From Stenopsyche tienmushanensis (lineage: Eukaryota > Arthropoda > Insecta > Trichoptera > Stenopsychidae): DNA of 64,000 bases. Below, in pieces: positions 34,519 through 49,799 of the stretch; position 1 is the stretch's first letter; each line of letters starts with the position of its first letter. The stretch is taken from the NCBI GenBank assembly GCA_008973525.1, contig WACJ01000514.1, positions 2,716,566 to 2,780,565 on the forward strand. The letters are read 5' to 3'. Both the position numbers and the translations under genes were made by a program. A model generated the notes under the pieces. It searched no databases, was not told where the DNA came from, and was given only the letters and a program-made list of their open reading frames with translations.

Positions 34519-37500
34519 GAGACTTTCAAGTTTTTTTGACTCAAAACCAATGTCTTTCTACAGCAATGGAATTAAAAAGCTATCTGTATGATGGCGAGAA
34601 ATCGTAGATAGTGTTATATTGTGTTTTATTTACGCTATTTAAAAAAATCCCAAAAATGCGCACGAACTTTTGGACTGACTTGATATTTTTGAAAAATTAA
34701 TAAATAAATCACTTATTATTAATTCACTATCATTTTTAGTCCTCGTGTGTCCTTACATAGGATAATGGGCACATACGGGCTAATTAAAAGTGTTTTAATA
34801 TCAGAACTACCAATTTTTGATCGAACTTGTTGTTAATAAATATTCAAATAAGTTTCCATTTAAAATTAAGTTTTTCTAATAGGATAAAGTAAATTATTTG
34901 ATATAAAAAGTTGCAAAAAATTTGTCTGATACCATGTGTATGAAGAAAAGTTCTTTGAACATTCAATTATCATAATTCCATCCCTGGTTTTATCAATGTT
35001 CTAATTGAAATATAAAATGTTTCCTGTATATCTTTTGACGAATTTATGGTTTACTTTTGTAAATTAAAAGAATAATCACATGCATTTTAAAGTATATGAT
35101 TTGATAAGTTACAAATTCACTTAAGGGTCGTGATGTCACTAATTTCTTAAATAAAAAGCCCATTTACAATATACTTCATTTGAACCATCAAATATTAAGT
35201 AAATCTATATCTGGATTTAAATATAAAGGGTTGTTCATCTTGTTTGTCGCTAGTTTGTGGGTATTCTGATCATTTTAATTCTAAATAGCTATTATATTAA
35301 AGCGATTGAATTGTTAAGCCAGTCATTTTGACTGTTACTGCTAGTGTTAGCATTAAATTTCAAAAGTTATAGTCCATTTCATGTTAATTTAAATACGTTT
35401 ATTTTTATATTATAAGCCTTAAATGGCTTCAAAACATTTATGTGTGTTAATGTGTCGATATTATTCGACGTATCCGCTTCGAGGGATTAAGTTTATTCAT
35501 CGTCGAGCGTAACTATTTGAAATAGATTTCTTTCGGTCCTCAGGTTCCGTGACTCTGGAGCCAAACGGAAAAAAAGAAGTATCATTATTGGTCCATTAAG
35601 TTTTGTTTGATATGTCAAGATTAAAGTCACGATATTTTTAGATCCGTAAATAACGATCTGTTCTGATCTGTGCGAACTTTGGCTCCGGTGTACATGTGTA
35701 ACTCGGTGCTAGATCTTTATATGGGTTAAGAGGAAAATTGGCATTTCAAAAGTGTACCGGAGAGAATCGCGATTTATTTATGAATGGCAAAGAGTTGCGC
35801 TTTAATCAAGAGATAGAGCTTTTTTCCGCATGTGGAACCTTGATTGTAAATCATTGCTGCAGTGTAGTGGAGTAAAACAAAAGCATGGAAGTCTTTGTCC
35901 TTGATGGCTGTTCGGCAAGGAGCCCGAAGGATGATTAATCATCTTGTGTGGAAAGATTTACAATCGGCACCGATGCTGTTGTGTGGTCTGTAGTCATTAG
36001 TGTGAATGAAAATTAATGAAACTCATGCGGATGTGATCGGAGAATACTGAGATGTTTGGCGATGAATGACGCCGTTGAAGGAGACTTTAAAAATGATATT
36101 GATGCTGACAGCCATTGGATTAAAAAAAATGTTTAAAAGAAGCAGTAGTCTCGTTCAATATTTTGATTTATTATAGACAAGAGTTTTCTGTATAAGAATG
36201 TCAATATTTTTTTGCAATGCAATCTGTTTGCAATAAGAAACTCAAACAATTTTCAGATAACCTAATTCAAAGCACAATCAAATCATAAATTAAAACAATC
36301 GTATAAATCAAACAATAAACACATCGTTTTTTGTCTTAAAACAAACCGCCAATATAAATTTATCTTCGCCTTATTATCACTTTAGTTGAAGGCCCAATTA
36401 TGGCCTCAGATCATATAAAATATACCAGCACAATAGTGTGATAACCACGCCTTTCTATGAAAATTATAGCACGTTTATCAAATTTGGACCTCCTATTCTT
36501 TACGCTTTCATATTTTTGCAAGCCGTCAAATTCACACCTAGCAGCTTTGTGATCGCGAAACACACCCGGTCTCCTTTGATCGAACTCGAACCCTATATAT
36601 CAATCAGACGTTTCATACTCTGCACAGACACGCCCTTCTGAAATAAAACTTTCTCATCATACAGACGTGATGAGAATATCCTTTCTAATGGTTATAAGAC
36701 ATTTATTTATTTCGATGAAAACACCGCCTCTATCAATAAACTTTCGATTAGACATTGTCTAATTCCAGAGCAGACAGGCGCGACGTTTCCTCAACTCATT
36801 CACTCCTTATATTGACGTTCTTCCAAACAATTAGACACTTGTTGCACTCGATGAACTTTCTCAATACCCATCAACATGTGTATTGAATTTTTCGATCGAC
36901 CATTGATACGGAAATGACGTCTGAACGTCCACTTTGAGTCGAAAGCCATACAAATTGCGAAGATCTTCAAGCGCGCTTGACTTTTAACATGTAAGATTTT
37001 GGGTCTTCAATTACTCAATAAATATTTGACGTCGATTTGATCGTGGTTATATAAAAACACTACGGACACTTCAGAATAAAATTATTACCATAAAAACGAG
37101 TGGTATATGAGATAATCATGACCTGGAGCTTTCAGGAAAAATGCTTTGGCTGGGCTACTAATATTTTAGAGGCATTTAAAAAATAATGTGAAATGCAGTA
37201 GTAGTAAAAAATAAAGTTAAATTGAGTGACCAAGCTGAGGCCTCTAATATTTTGAGGCCCGGTGCAGCAGTCCCACCTACCCCCCATCCTTCTTATAACT
37301 GAATATTTTTTAAATATAATAACAGTTATTTTGCATTCGCAGTTATTCGAAGAAGTCGATATAGCTGATAAATATCTTTCATTTTATCCCCAAATATCAT
37401 TTCTTGAAGAAATAAGCAAAAATTATTCGCATTGAAGAAGTTGTGATCTTGAAATAGCTTTAAAGAAAGCTTAAAAATAATTTTGCATTTTAATAATTTG

Positions 37501-37766
37501 GCAAGCAAAATCTTTTGAAATTTCATTCATAAAGTGTTAATAAAATCTGTAATTTATATGTACTTTTGAGATCTTAAGCAAACGTTATGATTGCAATTTA
37601 TAGCTAATTTTCATTTAGAATCTACCTTCAAATAGATCGAATTATTCGATCGATATTTCCAAATTCCCACTTGAATTCGCGTCAAAATTTTCCTCTCATG
37701 CAACAAGCTTTTGATATTATGATAATATTAAAATCCGAGTAGTCAAACGAGTGATTATAATTATCT
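34519..37766. other. Non-coding DNA with a GC-richer island at 35450-36060
   Basis: The island 35450-36060 has no coherent open frame and may be regulatory. Flanking DNA is AT-rich; frames at 36438-36641 and 37326-37526 are unremarkable. Confidence 0.3.
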
Positions 37767-37806
37767 TGCACGGATAATCCGCACCTGGATAATCGAGATT
37801 TTGCTG
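37767..37806 (-). repeat. Isolated pogo/Tigger-like terminal repeat
   Basis: Read on the minus strand from 37806 the sequence is CAGCAAAATCTCGATTATCC then AGGTGCGGATTATCC, followed on the plus strand by TA at 37807-37808. The CTCGATTATCC core is typical of pogo-type ends and resembles the end at 18391. No partner end or transposase lies within 600 bp, so this is a solo remnant. Confidence 0.5.
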
Positions 37807-37808
37807 TA

Positions 37809-40800
37809 TGTTAATGCGATTATGCGTAACTTCCGGACTCGACATGACAGGCGCCACGATATACATGTTTCTAGAGATATTCTGTAAATTACATTATTTA
37901 TCGATATCTCTATTAGTGTAAATGTTTGAACTGCTTTAAAATTTATGTATCAATGAATATTTACAATAATTTTAATCCAGAGTTTTAAATCAATGCTAAT
38001 TCAGTGACTTCTCATCAAAAAATCAGGAGTATTACTATTGGAATATCTATAATACATGATTGTTTATGAATGGTATTTAGTATTTCGTATACTTCCTCCT
38101 AAGCTGGCAACGTAAATATAATATAATCTATCGGTTCTTTGAATTGTCTATCTAGTTTGCATTCAATTGCACTGATTATTGTTGATTCATAATTACCTTA
38201 TATGATTAAATGATTTGCTTTTCTCTGTATACACGTTGTTGATTTGCTTAATGACTTTATTGTCGTTTGAACTTTCATTTACATTTCGAATTATTTATGG
38301 TTCAATCAATCGATTATTCAAATCACACAATCTAAATTGACTTTTTGTAGAAAAAAAGTTTTTAAAGAGTTTTCCTGTATAAGAAATTGCCCAACTGATG
38401 ATAAATACGAAGATTGTTAAGTTGTTATTCATCATGCATTCTTAGAATTTTTCAAATGAAAATTCTGATAATTCTGAATTGAAAAACGAAAGATTTTATT
38501 GGAAAAAGATTTTTTTATTATTAATAAATAATAATTCCAGTATTTATCAAACTCTTCGCGTTGCTGGTGTTCCTTTGGAAAAGCTCTGTGGTTACGTCTA
38601 TGCCCCGGTAACGCTCGGCCATTAAGCGTGATTTAATTTCAAATTGTGGCTTAAAATAAAGCCATGCCTTTATTGCAATTTCTCCATGGACTACTGGATA
38701 TTCTTTGATAATTTCAAACCGTTTACGTTTCCATCACGACTTCCATTAAAATCCAGCCCTGGAGGTCTGAATGCAGTGCAAATTGTGCTCACTTAAGACC
38801 ACGTTTCACAACAGAAGTGTTGCGATACATTTACATAAGGATCAATAATCGAAAAAAATATTTTTATCCTCGACCGAAAATTTTACAAAACACACATTGA
38901 CCGAGTTCGTCTGATTTATGAGCGCTCGTGTTTATGAAAGAATTTACTATCGCAAGGATCTTATGTTAATAAAATTTTTGGCAAGATAAAGCTAAAGGCA
39001 TGGGATGCGGAAATGGCTCCAAGATACTAAATAATACTTATGAACAGTTGGAAATTTATTGCGTTTCTTATTCTGCATACTTTGAGTATTTTATTAGTGT
39101 ATTAGAAACTCATAAATTTATTTTATAACTGGTTATACACATAATATATTTAAAGAATTCACATAAGCGTTTAGCACAATAAATGCATATCATAACATCG
39201 GAAAAGAATCACACCTTCGGATTTATTATTCGCAATTTGATCGCTTTTTGGCTTGAAATTTCATTTTAATATCACATTTGCCACACATATTTTTCGGTAT
39301 AAATTCGCGACCATTCAGAAGAATGAGCAGGCGAAATGAAGGCAATTTCGATCATCACGCCCCAGCACGATGGCTTTTTTCGCCATTTGCTATCAATAAA
39401 AGAAATGAAGAGGGAGTGCAACCCCGCACAAGATTAAGATTTTTACGAGGGTAGTGCGCAATTCGAAGCACCCTCTCCCCTTATTTTTTAAATGCACTCG
39501 GCTAACTCATTTCTCGTTCATATCAATCAATATTTCATAGTCATTTATTTCTTGATATTTCTAACACCACATTGTAAGATCATAAACGAGCGGAAATAAT
39601 CAATTTTTATTTTTTTATCAGATTCAAGGCTGTCATCTTTTTTTTCAAAATTCAGAACTAAATCAATTCTGTAATGGCGTAATAAAAATAGTTTTATTGC
39701 AGAAAAGGAAAATATTTATTATTATGGATCAAAGATCAATGGATCGATTCGAATAAATTCGAGTCTAGACACGATATTGTCAGATTTCTATATATCACGT
39801 TACTGACAAGGATATCTCAGATTATATTACATCCCCCATATATATATTCAAAGTAAAAATCAAACATATTTTACCACACTGGGCATACAAATTGCTGATT
39901 TACATTTTAAGGGTGAAACTCAAATTTTCAATTGAAATTTGCCTAATTTAATCAACTGAGACATCTGTGTCTCTTTATTTTTTTGACATTTTTTTTAAAT
40001 CATGTTTGCATATATATTGTAAACGTTTTTAAAAGCGTATTGATCTATAAATCTTGAAGATTGTATAGAAATACTCTAGACATTGACATTTTATTGCATT
40101 CCATTTCAAACTTCGTCGATGACAAGAATTATGCGTACAATCCGCAGCGTTGACGTTTTATGCAAGGATTTGTCCTTTGTGCTGAAAAATTTATTGTATT
40201 TATTCCCAGGATATCTTCGATCAAGTTTATTGCCCCATGGAGACGTAATTTTATTTTGGTTCTATCGAATTTATGCCTTCCAGTACCGTTTGAAATTTAT
40301 GCACCCACAGTCATTGTTTCATTTTTTGCATCCCACATCATTTTTTTACGCTCGAAATCGCGATAAGATCTTATTTATTTTCATGTTTTGGTGCACTGAT
40401 ATTTTGAATGGTTTCACTTCTTTTATTTGTGAAAAAAATAATCCAAATTATAGCATAATTATGGACGACAAAAAGATGTTTCTTCTCGAAGCAGCAACTT
40501 AGGAAAGAAGGTGAGATAATGACACACGGGGGATAATTGCAGGAAACGCCACATAATAATTGTAAAAATACCTAATATAAATTTCTAATAGTAATAAATA
40601 TTTTTTGTATACAAAGATATCAAATTATTCAAAAACTAACCGAAATCTATAATTAATTGGGGTGCAGAGCCAGAAAAGTGTAGATTGCAATGGATGCTAC
40701 TGTTATGAAATTGAAATAAACGGACACAAAATGATGAAAATAATAGTGAAACATAATTTAAATAGAATGTTTCGAATAAAATAAAGGTATTAAAATCTCA

Positions 40801-43800
40801 AACACCAATCTTATATCCAATTTTATGACTTTCAATCAACATTAAAATCGAAACTTCAATCTTGCATTACTATATTCCACCATGTATAGCACCAATTATA
40901 ACACATTTGTTAAAGGATATTCATGCATTATAAATATTCTTATAAACAGGATCTTTCACTGAAATTCATTTAAATGTGCACATTTATAGATTATAATCAT
41001 AATTGGTTGAATAAATTTGCATATTTCATTAATAAGAATTGCCTTCGTCTTATCATAACAAATCATATTTTTATTGAGCTTTCGACAGCAAGCATCATTT
41101 TATAAATCATGGATTGATCCTTGATTATTGCCATTGGATTGTGTAAGTTTTAATTGATTGTTAGTTCATTGACATCCACTTCAGCTTGTATTGATGCTTT
41201 TTTTTTAAATCATCATGGAGGACTTTTCTGATGGCTGATTGAATCATTTCCGATTTTAGCTAAGGTCAACTGAGCGACCAGGCTTCAAACATGTTTGACC
41301 ACATCTCATTACCATTTTTCAAGTTGCAGCTTTTCTGTTGGAGGGGATGAGGAAAACCACTTGCCTAAAAATGCCATAATACTAAAATCGAAGCCTGTCA
41401 GTCGGGAGACTTTATATCTATCGAACGTGTAGTCGAACGAGCGATTTTATCGATTTGCACATATGAATAACTAAGTGATTTTTTTTAATTTTTATCCACT
41501 TATGAGTGACCCAAAAAAATAATTATATTTAAAATATTCATTAAATTAATATTTTAAAAAAATATTTCAGCAGTGTGGATTACAGTGTTAAAAAAATCCA
41601 TAAAAGTGTTAATACAGAAATTTCGTTAATTAACGGTTCGTTTTAACACATGTTCCAAATTATGTGTAGAAAAAAACTGGTTTTTGCCCATACTGTAAGT
41701 ATAAGTTAAATTTTATGTAATAAGCATCATTTATATTATGTAAAGCATTATTTAATTTGTATTGAATATGAATTATAACCATATATTTAACGGAAATTTG
41801 TTAAAAATATATATATATTTAATTATATAATATGCTAAATTTTCATATTCGGTTGTATTAATTTGATAAATTATATTATGAATTATGCTAAAATTGAAGA
41901 TTTAAGAGCTAAACTATATGGTATTCAATGGATCAATCAAATTAGCAACTTCCACCGCCCACATCTACATATCGTTCCACATGGTTTATTACAAATTTAT
42001 AATCTTTACTCAGATTATTACTCATAAATTATATTAATGTATAAAATAATACCTACCGATGATGCTGATTAATTAGTTTTAAGCTTGCATTTTTTTTTAA
42101 ATTGGGGATTAATCCGAATTGCGTCCAATAATACAGTATGTAAATTTATTAAAAAATATTTTTTTACTATTAAGTTCAATGATTTCGACGTGTGCACTCC
42201 GTGCTTTTAGAATTATGCTTATTTTTACAAAAAAATGCAAATGACACTCCATGCAAAACATGGTGGCCGGAATGTGTCAATCCATAAGCTGCCGATTTCA
42301 CAAACCTATGTAATCATTTATATCATAGTTTATCGAACTTTTTTCGTAGCGTTGGAAATATTTCCACAATCTGTAATCTATAGAATTAAGCGATTTATAT
42401 CATTCTATTTCAAAACAGTATGAAATCAAAATCGTAAAAGAATGGGTTAAATCAATTTAAATATCATCTGCGAACAGATATACGATATATGGTTGACCGT
42501 GACCTCATCATGTTAATTTTATTGCAATTACCATAAATTGATATACAATCAACCACAGATAAATCTGCATAGCCATAACATTTGTTAGTCCAAGTGATCA
42601 AAACAAAAATGAATTCTATCGATGATCATTTCGTTCTCAAATTATTGTGTGATTTACTTGGTGTTTTCCTGTGAATGTGATCATGTTACAAATGGTTGCA
42701 ATTTATTATTTTTTGCATCTTCATTGGCCTTTATTTAAGATTTTTTTTGAATTGGATTACTATCGATTAATCTAATTCATCAGATGCATCAGTTTAATCA
42801 ATTAAATGACCTTTCCTTGACTTAGGAGTAACAAAATCACACGCATTGGTCTCACAGTCCAGCCTTGAAAATTTGCCACGATTTATCTTCCGCAAATTTG
42901 TTTCACGTAAATATTTTCCGTTAGCAGAAAGAACATTACAACAACAACACTTCGTCTTTGCTCTCACTGAATGTCATCTTCATTCATTCCAAGCACAACG
43001 ATTTACGTGACCATAATTCGACATGACGTAGTGGCATCCGTTCGACAATAGTTTTCCCATATTTTCGATGCGTAAAAAACTCTGCAAAAACGCTCCGAAT
43101 CCGGCCTTAGGTACGGTAATTGATATGAAAAAAGCCGAACACGTCCTCGACACTGTTTCAATTTTACGTACTTTTTGTCGTCCATAAAGTAGGCAATCGT
43201 CGTGTCGTTTTGTCCACGCAGTGTAATGAAACATGTGCACGTTTTTGTTTGATCATCATTGACTTTTCACACTTGCGCTGCTAGATCTTTTTATCATGTG
43301 CTCCACATAGTGTTCTTGAAATCAATCGATCACGATCTTCAATGAATTGATAGTAGACCGTGTCACAAAAGCATAGGTATCACGCATTCTGCCGTTATTT
43401 GGATTGAGACATCAAACTCCAAAAATGTTCCCATGAAAGAATTCAATAGATTCATCATCATCAATTTTCGCAATTTCTCTCCATTTTGAGAATTTTCTGC
43501 CTATCTATAAGACATATTTAGCAATTTGTATAATTTGGGACCTTCTTCTCTCGTTTATCGTGCTTGGGTACAATCACAAAGTATTTTAATGCATGTCTTC
43601 TTTCATTCAAGCATCTTTTTTTGTGTATCCATTTGGAATGGCATATCATAATTCTTATCTGACATATTTGTATTTTATTTTAATAAAGCATTGCATTAGA
43701 TGATATGAAATAATCAAACGACAAACGATGAACTGTGCATAGACGATCAGGCGTCATAATAGATCACCAACTAATAACCCTTATAGACATACATAGGCAG

Positions 43801-46429
43801 GGCTTCGAATTGGAACCTACCCTAAAACCTTTAACTAGTAAACTAAATCTTTAATCTAAATTAATACGAAAATATTGGGTTTTTTGGTTCGGAACACGTC
43901 TAGAATTTGGTTGATTTTTATGTTGATAAAATAAGAGATATTCACCATTGCAATTGTATTCATCTGATTATATTTCATTGTTCAATCATTCTGTTATTTA
44001 TCCTGTTAAATCAATACTTTAGGTAATATTTTATTAACTTTTCTATAAAATGAATTTTGATTTAAAAACTTTGAAGAATTGCGGACAATTTTTCATAAAC
44101 ATACAAGTATAAAGTTCGCTGAATCTATATATTTTTAGTATTAGACAATATTATTTTAAACCGAATTTTATAGCCTATAGAAAAAATATTATTATCTCGT
44201 AAAAAAGGATTTAGTATCAATCGCGATCTTTGACAGTTCAATATTGAAAGACCAACCGGAAAAGCAGATAAGAAAATTCTTCGACAAATGCGTCATCTAA
44301 AGCATATATATCTTTGTAAAACACTTTAAAAATTCATCTACTTTATCTAGCCTAGACAAAAAAGTAAAACGCTATTAAAATTCGTTTTAGGTTTTTTTTT
44401 TATAAAATACCACATATTCGTATTTACTCAATGACCTATATGTAGGATACTATTTTAAGAAGATAAATAAATAAATTAAAAAAACCCCAAGCTATGTATA
44501 TGTAAGATAAATGTAAATGTGAATATAAAATTAAAGAAGCTATTTTAAAAAATTACATAGCAACTTCATTTTAGGGATGATATCATTAAGTCTGTATGAA
44601 ACTGCTTGGAATGTATTGTAATCTTTTTTTTTAAATATGCGTCTAATTGGATGCATTTTTCATTGTTTGGTTGAAGTTCATGTCTCAAATGCCAGAGAAT
44701 GAATTGAACTTAATTATAATGTATTGAAAATGGCACGTGGGCCCATACTTGATCATTAACGATCTGCTTCATAATAGAAAATCGTACACCCAAACACTCC
44801 AGCTTTAAGTTCCGGTATAAATCATTCTCCCGGATGTTGAAATGGCATTGGGCTTTATTAAAAAAATAAATTACCCTCCCACTTTGAGCTTTCCCTTCTA
44901 TGGCCTTATTTCATATATGCACACATAAAATCGCATAAAATTCGCTTATTTGTACAGCGCGCAAACAATAGCATTAAATTATATTATATGCTAGTGGGTG
45001 TTGGTTGATTTTTAAAATACATCCTTGATCGCATCAATCGGGCCTTATCAATATTTCATACGCTCGTAATGATAGCAAATTATCGCCAAAACATTTTTGG
45101 TTGTCCATAGTTTGCATTTCAGGATATCCGCATTTCGAATTCGATATTTCTCAATGGTTCTATTTGTAATGAGACGTGCATCGAGATTTATCGTTTGCAT
45201 TTGTAGAATGCTTTCTTCGATATTTGGATATTTAGGTTACGACTGTCACGATCATTTTTCCCAAATAGGTTTGAAGAACATCTGTGCGTTGATCACTATT
45301 ACAACAGTGGCGACCTTGTCACTCGAAGATTTCGAAGTCACGACTATGCTACCATCTTTCATTGTAGGACCTGTGGCGTTATTAATTTTGGATATTTTCT
45401 AAATGATTCATACTGAAATAATGTGTTTTGGGCCTTTTCTTATGGGTCTTTGTTATGAGTGCCAAATTACGACCTCGGCGACGATCTTTATCTTCGTCTC
45501 CGGATTTTTGTTGAGAGAAATGCGGCAAAGACGTTGATCTATTGGTCTCATTTTTTAACACGCTTGCAACCTTGGTAAATATCAAAACAATTTACATAGT
45601 ATAATAACTAAATTTTGATCATTCGCATAATGCAGTTAAATATCGGGCAATGATTGCTGTAATTTTTCAGTCTCACAGTCGGATAAAGGGAGGTCATTCT
45701 TCTTGATTATTCAAAAATATCTTCATGGCTATCCAATATCATTAAATTCTAAAATATAATTTATTCAACTAAGAATCTTTCGTTAATACAGAAATTGTAT
45801 CGATTTGTTGGTCCTTTATTGTAACATAAAACCCTTGGATCAATCAATTTAGTCAGCTACAAAATATCAAAGATTAATAACACAATGACTTTGGTTATTA
45901 TCATATGAAATACTATTGAATACTTGACTATAAACTAGCATTTAAAATTAAGCGTTCATATAGAAACAGACCGCTGTCGTTATAATGGATTAGATCCTGG
46001 ACTCAAATCTGAACTTCGAGCTCAAATTTCAAATTCGATAATGGAAAACCACTAAATGAAAAATCTTTTCCCTAAGAATTTTTTTTTATGAAGATCACCT
46101 AAATTTGACTATTTTTACAGATTTATATCCATGATCACAAGTAAATGCATAGTTAAGTGAGCTTATTTTCGAAGTGCTTATGCAAGCGTGATTACATGTG
46201 ATTTATAAAGACAGTTGATGAAACTTAATCAAAAATATTAAATAATATATTTTTTGATCCACTATGGGGTTTTTCTTGGGTTTGTTCTGTGGATTATTTG
46301 TGAGGCTTAATGTGAAATAATCAAACGGCATAATGGCTACATATTTTTTCCTGTACGAAACAAAAAGCTCTCGATCTTACAATGGCCAAACATTAAGCCT
46401 CTACAAAACATCCCTTTAACTTTTCACGA
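37809..46429. other. Long AT-rich stretch without supported genes
   Basis: I looked for exons, RNA genes and repeat ends and found none I can support. The longest frame is 139 codons (40083-40502, +). It opens with TTG, is very rich in Phe, Ile and Leu as T-rich DNA would give, and lacks splice context. GC-richer patches lie at 38560-38950, 39290-39480 and 42840-43260; the first includes AAATAAAG and TTTATTG caudal/Hox-like cores. Confidence 0.3.
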
Positions 46430-47180
46430 TCCATTTATAATATTTTTTCCGACGAGACGTTCTGGTACTTCCTTTTTGCGAACGTTTCAGCTGCTTTTTG
46501 CTCTTATCGAAGTGGCCATGAATCTGAAAACGTTAGCGCGGTCATAAATTACGGAAAATAGGAAACACATTTTTTTTGTCAGCGGGCAAAAAATATGGCA
46601 CTCCATAGGAAAATAATGGGACGAGAGCGTAAATCGAATACCCATGTGTAAATATTTGTTATTCAACGACCGGAAATGGTTTGACCTTCGACCTCTAAGT
46701 GTGATTAAATGATGCGTATTTGAGAACGATTTAACGTTATGAGCTTTAAGCTCATTATTCTTACGGAGTGAAAGTCAATTTTCTTCAACAATGCCAATAC
46801 TGAAACAGTAAAAGCGAAAGTTCAATACGGTTCGTACATCATAATTGAAACGATTCATAACTTCCTCCAGTACGATTCTGACCAACCGGACGCATAATGA
46901 TTTTCGCTCAATTAAGCTCTTAGATTTCGGGTGAAAAAAGCATCGAACATCTCCCGAAGGTGTCCAAGCCCGATATCCATCTTTTGGAAAGTTATCTTAT
47001 TATTTTTACAATTTATTTAATACGGCTTGTTAGCGCGAATTACGATAGACCTACGTCGCTAATTGGATGCGAACACAAAAGACCGACGTAGTACAATCGA
47101 AAACTACCCGCAGTTGAATCGCAAAGTGAAAACCGACGCAATTATCGGATCGTTTTCACCTCTTAAGAACGACCGATCTC
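46430..47180. promoter_or_regulatory. GC-rich non-coding island with a DR1 nuclear-receptor site
   Basis: At 46682-46694 is TGACCTTCGACCT. On the minus strand this is AGGTCG-A-AGGTCA, two near-perfect half-sites with one spacer base (DR1), the type bound by RXR/USP, HNF4 or COUP-family receptors. The island lacks open frames. A regulatory role is inferred. Confidence 0.3.
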
Positions 47181-49799
47181 TATCTCGGATCAAATGTTAA
47201 CTCATTTATTATTAAAACATACTGGAACCTCGGAGTCGCACAAGGAGATCATCTTAGATCAACGCTGATATGCTTAAATGCAGACATTTCATATTAATGC
47301 GGAAACTTTTGATATTCTTAATGGTCGCGACAAGTTTTAATTTCTTTCGTAACTTTATTCTTGTGGAAAATTCATTGTGCTTTTTTTCTGTCTGGGTATA
47401 AAAAAGACACTGTTTTAAGGCGACATCATAAAAAAATATTCGAGTTGAACTCAAGATCGGCTTTTACAGGAAAAACACTCGCCTTATCGTCGCGTCTTAA
47501 TCCGATTACTACTAAAGCCTACCTATTTCTCACAATTTAAATTTCAAATAGTTTACATTTGTGATCATTAAAAATGATTCTATCTAATGATAACTTTAAA
47601 ATAAAATTTGGATAAAGGATGATATACAAAATGAAAATCATACAAAAATTCGTCTTACGTCCTATTTCGATTTTTGATTAAATCATAACTTTTATGAGAA
47701 ATTTTAATAGCTAATATTGTCAAATACTGATATGTTTAAATTCAAATCCAGATTTATAGAAATAAATTTCCCCCATCAAAAAATTTGAGAGATCGAATGT
47801 ATTAATATGTTCGATCAATTGTCTTGATCCAAACTTAGTCTGATCATTTGATTCTGAACCCGTTAATACTGATACGATATATAAATTTAAGCAGAACTAC
47901 TATGAAGGACTGAATCTGAAAAATCTCCAACAGATATAGCCTACGCACAGTTAAAAGTTCTATCTTTTATACATATTTGTTTTCTTATCAAAGAATAAGT
48001 ATTTTCGAAAGATGTCAAAATTTTAAAAGGCGATGATCCCACGTGCTCTTTTAAGAGTTTATTTTAGCGGCATTCCATTTTGCACGTTTCACCTGCATTT
48101 CAGGGAACCAAATACGCCAAAGAGAATTTCAGCTGAACTGTGAGGTTGGCCGTCTGCCAATTGTAGAGAAAATCGATAGAAACGCCAGTTATACCAGCGA
48201 ACCACCACCAGACACAGATTTCGAACATACTAACGTACAGACATAATAAATTTAATTTAGAGCTTATAATACGTGCCTGTCTTGCATGTGGACATTCCCA
48301 TACATAATACAGAGCGATCCAATAGCCATACATAATTAAATTTTACATCATGTCCAATCTGTATAAAACTTCATTATATTATAAACGTGTTCGTATTAAG
48401 TTGTAGAATACTTGGCTATTTTATACTACTATAGATCGGGCTTGCATTGAATTTATAAGGTTTTTAATGATAATTCCCTTTAATTAAATTTTAATTTGCG
48501 TTAATAATCTGTAATTGCGTTTAAACTCAACGGACATTAGCTGTGTTGCATTAAAAATTGTATACATTAATATGATGTGCAAAAGTCTTGACCTTTATTA
48601 TTGTAAGCACTGAGCAAATATGTCCTTGACACGCTATAACCATATTAATATATGCATATTAACAGTTCATATCATACTGTTGAAAAGATCTTTCAATCTG
48701 AAATAAGTCATGCGTCGCATTTATGGAAATTTTAATTAAATTAATGGTATTCCAACGAAAACTCTGCTCCGAGCGAAAGCTGCATAATGAAAGCTCTCCC
48801 TCGTGAACCATTTAAATTGTGTTTGTCAGTAAGATAAAGCTCGCACTCAGCAAATTTTGTAATACCCTAATTGATATGATCTTGTTAAGTTAGCATACCA
48901 TTTTTTTATATTACCACCAATTAATATGCATTGAATTTAAAGTTTATATTCGAATGCCCTTTTCATAGTAACTTTTCAAAATTTCCTCATTATATATAAA
49001 ATCATGATTTATGAACGATGAAGATGAAATTTGGATAAAACATTGGGATGAAATAATATGCCTTAACATTTTGGACTACGGTTTTGTTCTTGATAGCTGA
49101 AATAAAATGTAAATCATATCTTGTTGGTTTAAAACAAATGTTTTTTCTTCGTGTATCGGAAAGAACCAATGTTCAAAAATACGTTCAGTAAATTTCAAGT
49201 CGATATTCTTAAAATTCGCAAAATTATAGGCCGACGAGGAGAAGCTGCGCTTTGCGAAGCTGAGGAGAGGAGAAGCTTTAAACGCGTTTTTCTCGAAACT
49301 ATTTTTTTTCAAACTCGTGGAAATGCTCCCACGCGCCCTAGTTGAGCATTCTTTATGAAATTTGGCAGGCACATGTATAATAAATTTCTTCATCTTATAG
49401 ACTACAATTATTTAAAAATGTTTATTTTATAAAAATAAAACTACAAAAATATGTTGGTAAAAACACAAACTTTTTTTTAATTGCTCATAATTCAAAACTA
49501 CATGCCAATTTTTCGACACTATAAATGATCCATTCTTCAAACTTTTTTGTCGTGCATTCAATATTTTTCAGAACAATTTAATCAAACAAGTCATTCTTAA
49601 GCAAAAATTGCATTTTGAAAATTGTTCTTAATTATAGGCTTGCACACCGTCAACCAGAAATTATGCTCTCCCCTAGGATACCAACCATATATTTATTCAA
49701 TTTGTAGTCTATACAATTCAAATTACAAATTGGATAATTACACCAATTGGAAAAACAACATAAATCATTGGATAATTGATTATTTATTGTTTTCCCACC
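47181..49799. other. AT-rich non-coding DNA
   Basis: No gene was recognised. Frames at 48100-48333 and 49076-49393 (minus) overlap others and lack features. Confidence 0.35.

Noticed and set aside
39368..39390. ATGGC...GCCAT inverted pair as a Polycomb site
   Set aside because: GCCAT cores are frequent by chance and the flanking consensus bases do not match well.
40083..40502. 139-codon plus-strand frame
   Set aside because: It opens with TTG rather than ATG, is dominated by Phe/Ile/Leu/Tyr as T-rich DNA would give, and has no domain or splice context.
45382..45585. Minus-strand 67-codon charged frame
   Set aside because: No homology recognised and it overlaps a plus-strand frame; chance cannot be excluded.
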